A stretch of 7,657 bases of DNA from Blautia sp. (lineage in GTDB: Bacteria; Bacillota; Clostridia; Lachnospirales; Lachnospiraceae). The DNA lies in NCBI GenBank assembly GCA_017420455.1, contig JAFOJB010000545.1, positions 1-7,657 of the forward strand, read 5' to 3'. The notes beneath the pieces were generated by a model. That model was not told the origin of the DNA. It searched no databases and was given only the letters and a program-made list of their open reading frames with translations. Shown here piece by piece: positions 6,287 through 7,657 of the stretch (position 1 is its first letter; every line of letters starts with the position of its first letter). Position numbers and translations under genes: made by a program.

Positions 6287-6441
6287 CGTCATACGTCGCT
6301 GCCCGCATCGACTCATTCCTCTGCCTTGCCTGAACGAATTTATCCTGTGCCATCTGTAAAGGTCAGGCACTGTACAGTTCCTAAGTCTTTTTTCCGATGA
6401 ACGGTTTTTCACCGGAATCCTCTGGCTCTGTCTGTCACATT

Positions 6442-6490
6442 CCTGCCGTCTGCCGGTTCCCTCCTTCCTCTGCATTGCAGCTTCAGACAG
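6442..6490. repeat. Structured intergenic element, copy 2
   Basis: TCCTG-C-CGTCTG (6442-6452), a 17-base pyrimidine-rich spacer, CTGCATTGCAG (6470-6480), CTT, then CAGACAG (6484-6490). GTCTG (6448-6452) pairs with CAGAC (6484-6488) and CTGC with GCAG inside. A second outer arm, CTGTCTG (6428-6434), also complements CAGACAG. The layout matches the copy at 4513-4564 on the same strand. It starts 14 bases beyond the glycosidase stop codon, opposite to that gene's direction. Confidence 0.5.
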
Positions 6491-6504
6491 TATCCGGCCC
6501 CTGT

Positions 6505-7657
6505 TTACAGGAGTTTGATACATTTTCCTTCCGTGATCCCGGATTCGTTGAAGGCATCTGCACGGACATAATATTCCCGGCCTCTGATCAGGGCGCCGAT
6601 ACGCTGTTTCCCGGGAGCAAATACCATATAGCTGTGATACAGCTTCTCCGGTGTCTGCCCGAACAGGATGTTATACCCCAGGGTATCCTCCTGCGGCTCG
6701 ACCGTCACCTCCATATCCAGGTCCCCGGTCCGCTCCGCGTGAAAGACCGGTGCCGAAGGCGCTGCGCCTTCTCTGCTTCCGAAGATGCGGAAACCCGAGA
6801 TGCAGGGATTCTGCCCATAGGGCACCTGCAGGTCCTGAAGCCGAAGGAACCGCGCTTCAAAGCCTTCCTCCCGGACCACCAGGTCATGGGAAAGATCGGT
6901 CTTCGCGTCCTGCTTATCCTCGATCACCTGCCAGTTTTCTCCATCCTTCGAGGCCAGCAGCTTCCAGCAGGTGGATAACTCCTTTTCTTCAATATATCTT
7001 TTCTGTTCAGTGCCGCGCATTTCTCCCGGGACAGGGATTTCTATATGGTCCTCTGCGAAATTGATCTGCACCGCATGTACCTTCATGATCTCTCCAAGAT
7101 CCGCCTGGAGCCATTCCTCCCGTCCGTTTCCTGCAGCTCTCCACCAGGTCTGCACATTCTCCTGGAGGGCCAGCTCCGGACCATGCCCCGGCATACTGCT
7201 GGAGGCCGATGCCTTTTTCCCGGCGCCAAGCAGCATCCATGCCGGTTTCTGCCACGCGTGGTTCTTTCCTTCTGAAAGCTCCATCGGCCAGTCCCCGTAG
7301 CGCTGGTCGCAGTACAGATCTCCATCTTCGTCGAACCCGGCAGGCCAGAGCCCCACACGCCGTTCGAAGGGATGATTTACGGAAATCCGCATGGTGGCGG
7401 TGTGCCACCAGTTTCCGTTCCTGTCCTGCATGCTGCTGCCATGGCCGGCTCCCGGAAGAAAACCACCCGGCTTGTAGGAAAAGGGGTTATTCTGTGCCAG
7501 CGTGAACGGCCCCAGCGGATGGTCCGAGACATACACGCCGTTCACATAGGTATTGTACTCCGTTCCCGGCGCCGCATACTGCAGATAGTACCCTCCCAGG
7601 TATTTGTCCATCCATGCCCCCTCGATATAGGGCATGCGGCTGAACATTCCCCGGATA
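6505..7657 (-). CDS. GH43-type glycoside hydrolase with discoidin-like and FN3-like C-terminal domains, 5' end missing
   Basis: C-terminal part of a glycosidase that probably removes xylose or arabinose units from plant polysaccharides. The frame stays open to the window end, so the N-terminal part with the catalytic base Asp is missing; the first in-window Met (7645-7647) is unlikely to be the true start. Counting from that Met, YIEGAWMDKY (7-16) carries the candidate catalytic acid Glu9, and GHGSSMQDRNGNWWH (68-82) is the GH43 blade with the conserved His near the propeller centre. Residues about 145-290 look like an F5/8-type C (discoidin) carbohydrate-binding domain (ENVQTWWRA, WLQADLG), and 300-378 look like a fibronectin type III domain ending in REYYVRADAFNESG. 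The protein is probably secreted or cell-bound, but no signal peptide is visible. It ends at TAA, 363 bases before the flavoprotein gene. Confidence 0.87.
   Translation of the reverse strand, partial: IRGMFSRMPYIEGAWMDKYLGGYYLQYAAPGTEYNTYVNGVYVSDHPLGPFTLAQNNPFSYKPGGFLPGAGHGSSMQDRNGNWWHTATMRISVNHPFERRVGLWPAGFDEDGDLYCDQRYGDWPMELSEGKNHAWQKPAWMLLGAGKKASASSSMPGHGPELALQENVQTWWRAAGNGREEWLQADLGEIMKVHAVQINFAEDHIEIPVPGEMRGTEQKRYIEEKELSTCWKLLASKDGENWQVIEDKQDAKTDLSHDLVVREEGFEARFLRLQDLQVPYGQNPCISGFRIFGSREGAAPSAPVFHAERTGDLDMEVTVEPQEDTLGYNILFGQTPEKLYHSYMVFAPGKQRIGALIRGREYYVRADAFNESGITEGKCIKLL

Larger units (their letters stand above)
6142..6504. other. Gene-free 363-base gap with a chain of inverted repeats
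   Basis: No convincing coding frame was seen here. From left to right it holds the flavoprotein Shine-Dalgarno and putative promoter (6148-6214), a GC-rich stretch (about 6200-6290), a strong bulged hairpin (6256-6286), GTCG/CGAC arms (6295-6298 with 6309-6312), TGCCTGA/TCAGGCA arms (6327-6333 with 6363-6369), the palindrome ACTGTACAGT (6369-6378) and the second copy of the intergenic element (6442-6490). There is no T-run terminator just after the glycosidase stop. The region may be a leader, an intergenic repeat, or a decayed mobile element; I could not match it to a known RNA family. Confidence 0.5.

Noticed and set aside
2561..6419. The heptamer CGGAATC near the repeat elements (2582, 4572, 6413) as part of the same element
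   Set aside because: Its order and distance relative to the CTGCATTGCAG core differ in each gap, so it is probably coincidental.
6142..6504. Known riboswitch (for example FMN or molybdenum cofactor) upstream of the flavoprotein gene
   Set aside because: I saw none of the conserved sequence blocks of the FMN riboswitch, and the hairpins do not match a class I can recall; a covariance scan would settle it.

Overview
This window looks like chromosome from a moderately GC-rich Gram-positive anaerobe, most likely a gut Clostridium relative of the Lachnospiraceae type. That rests on strong AAGGAGG-type ribosome binding sites, the protein styles (a clostridial ModABC set, MalY/PatB-type lyase, cysteine-rich flavoprotein, GH43 glycosidase) and balanced GC-rich codon use. 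It is an inference from style; no marker gene is present. Both ends of the window cut through genes.

Layout. Bases 1-2385 (+) hold the end of a molybdate/tungstate ABC importer operon: modA (5' end missing), modB and modC, with modB and modC overlapping by 4 bases. A 241-base gap with several inverted repeats follows. Bases 2627-4492 (+) hold an HD-domain nucleotidase-like gene and a PLP-dependent MalY/PatB-type C-S lyase or aminotransferase, 72 bases apart and probably cotranscribed. After a 141-base gap containing a structured repeat, 4634-5158 (+) encodes a small secreted protein, probably a lipoprotein, of unknown function. It converges on 5200-6141 (-), a flavodoxin-fold protein with a cysteine cluster of the iron-sulfur flavoprotein kind and a C-terminal zinc-ribbon-like module. 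A 363-base gene-free stretch dense in inverted repeats separates this from 6505-7657 (-), the C-terminal part of a multidomain GH43-type glycosidase.

How it fits together. The three mod genes form one working unit: binding protein, membrane channel and ATPase import an oxyanion for molybdenum or tungsten enzymes. The other genes do not form an obvious pathway with it; the HD/MalY pair, the lipoprotein, the flavoprotein and the glycosidase look like ordinary neighbouring units. No CRISPR array, transposase, tRNA or rRNA was seen.

The least explained material is intergenic. A ~45-base element, with GTCTG and CAGAC arms around CTGCATTGCAG, occurs in two gaps, with a partial match in a third. 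The 6142-6504 gap has a chain of stem-loops that could be a repeat element or a structured leader of the flavoprotein gene. The leader of the HD gene carries a nested hairpin and an 11-base direct repeat spaced by two helical turns.
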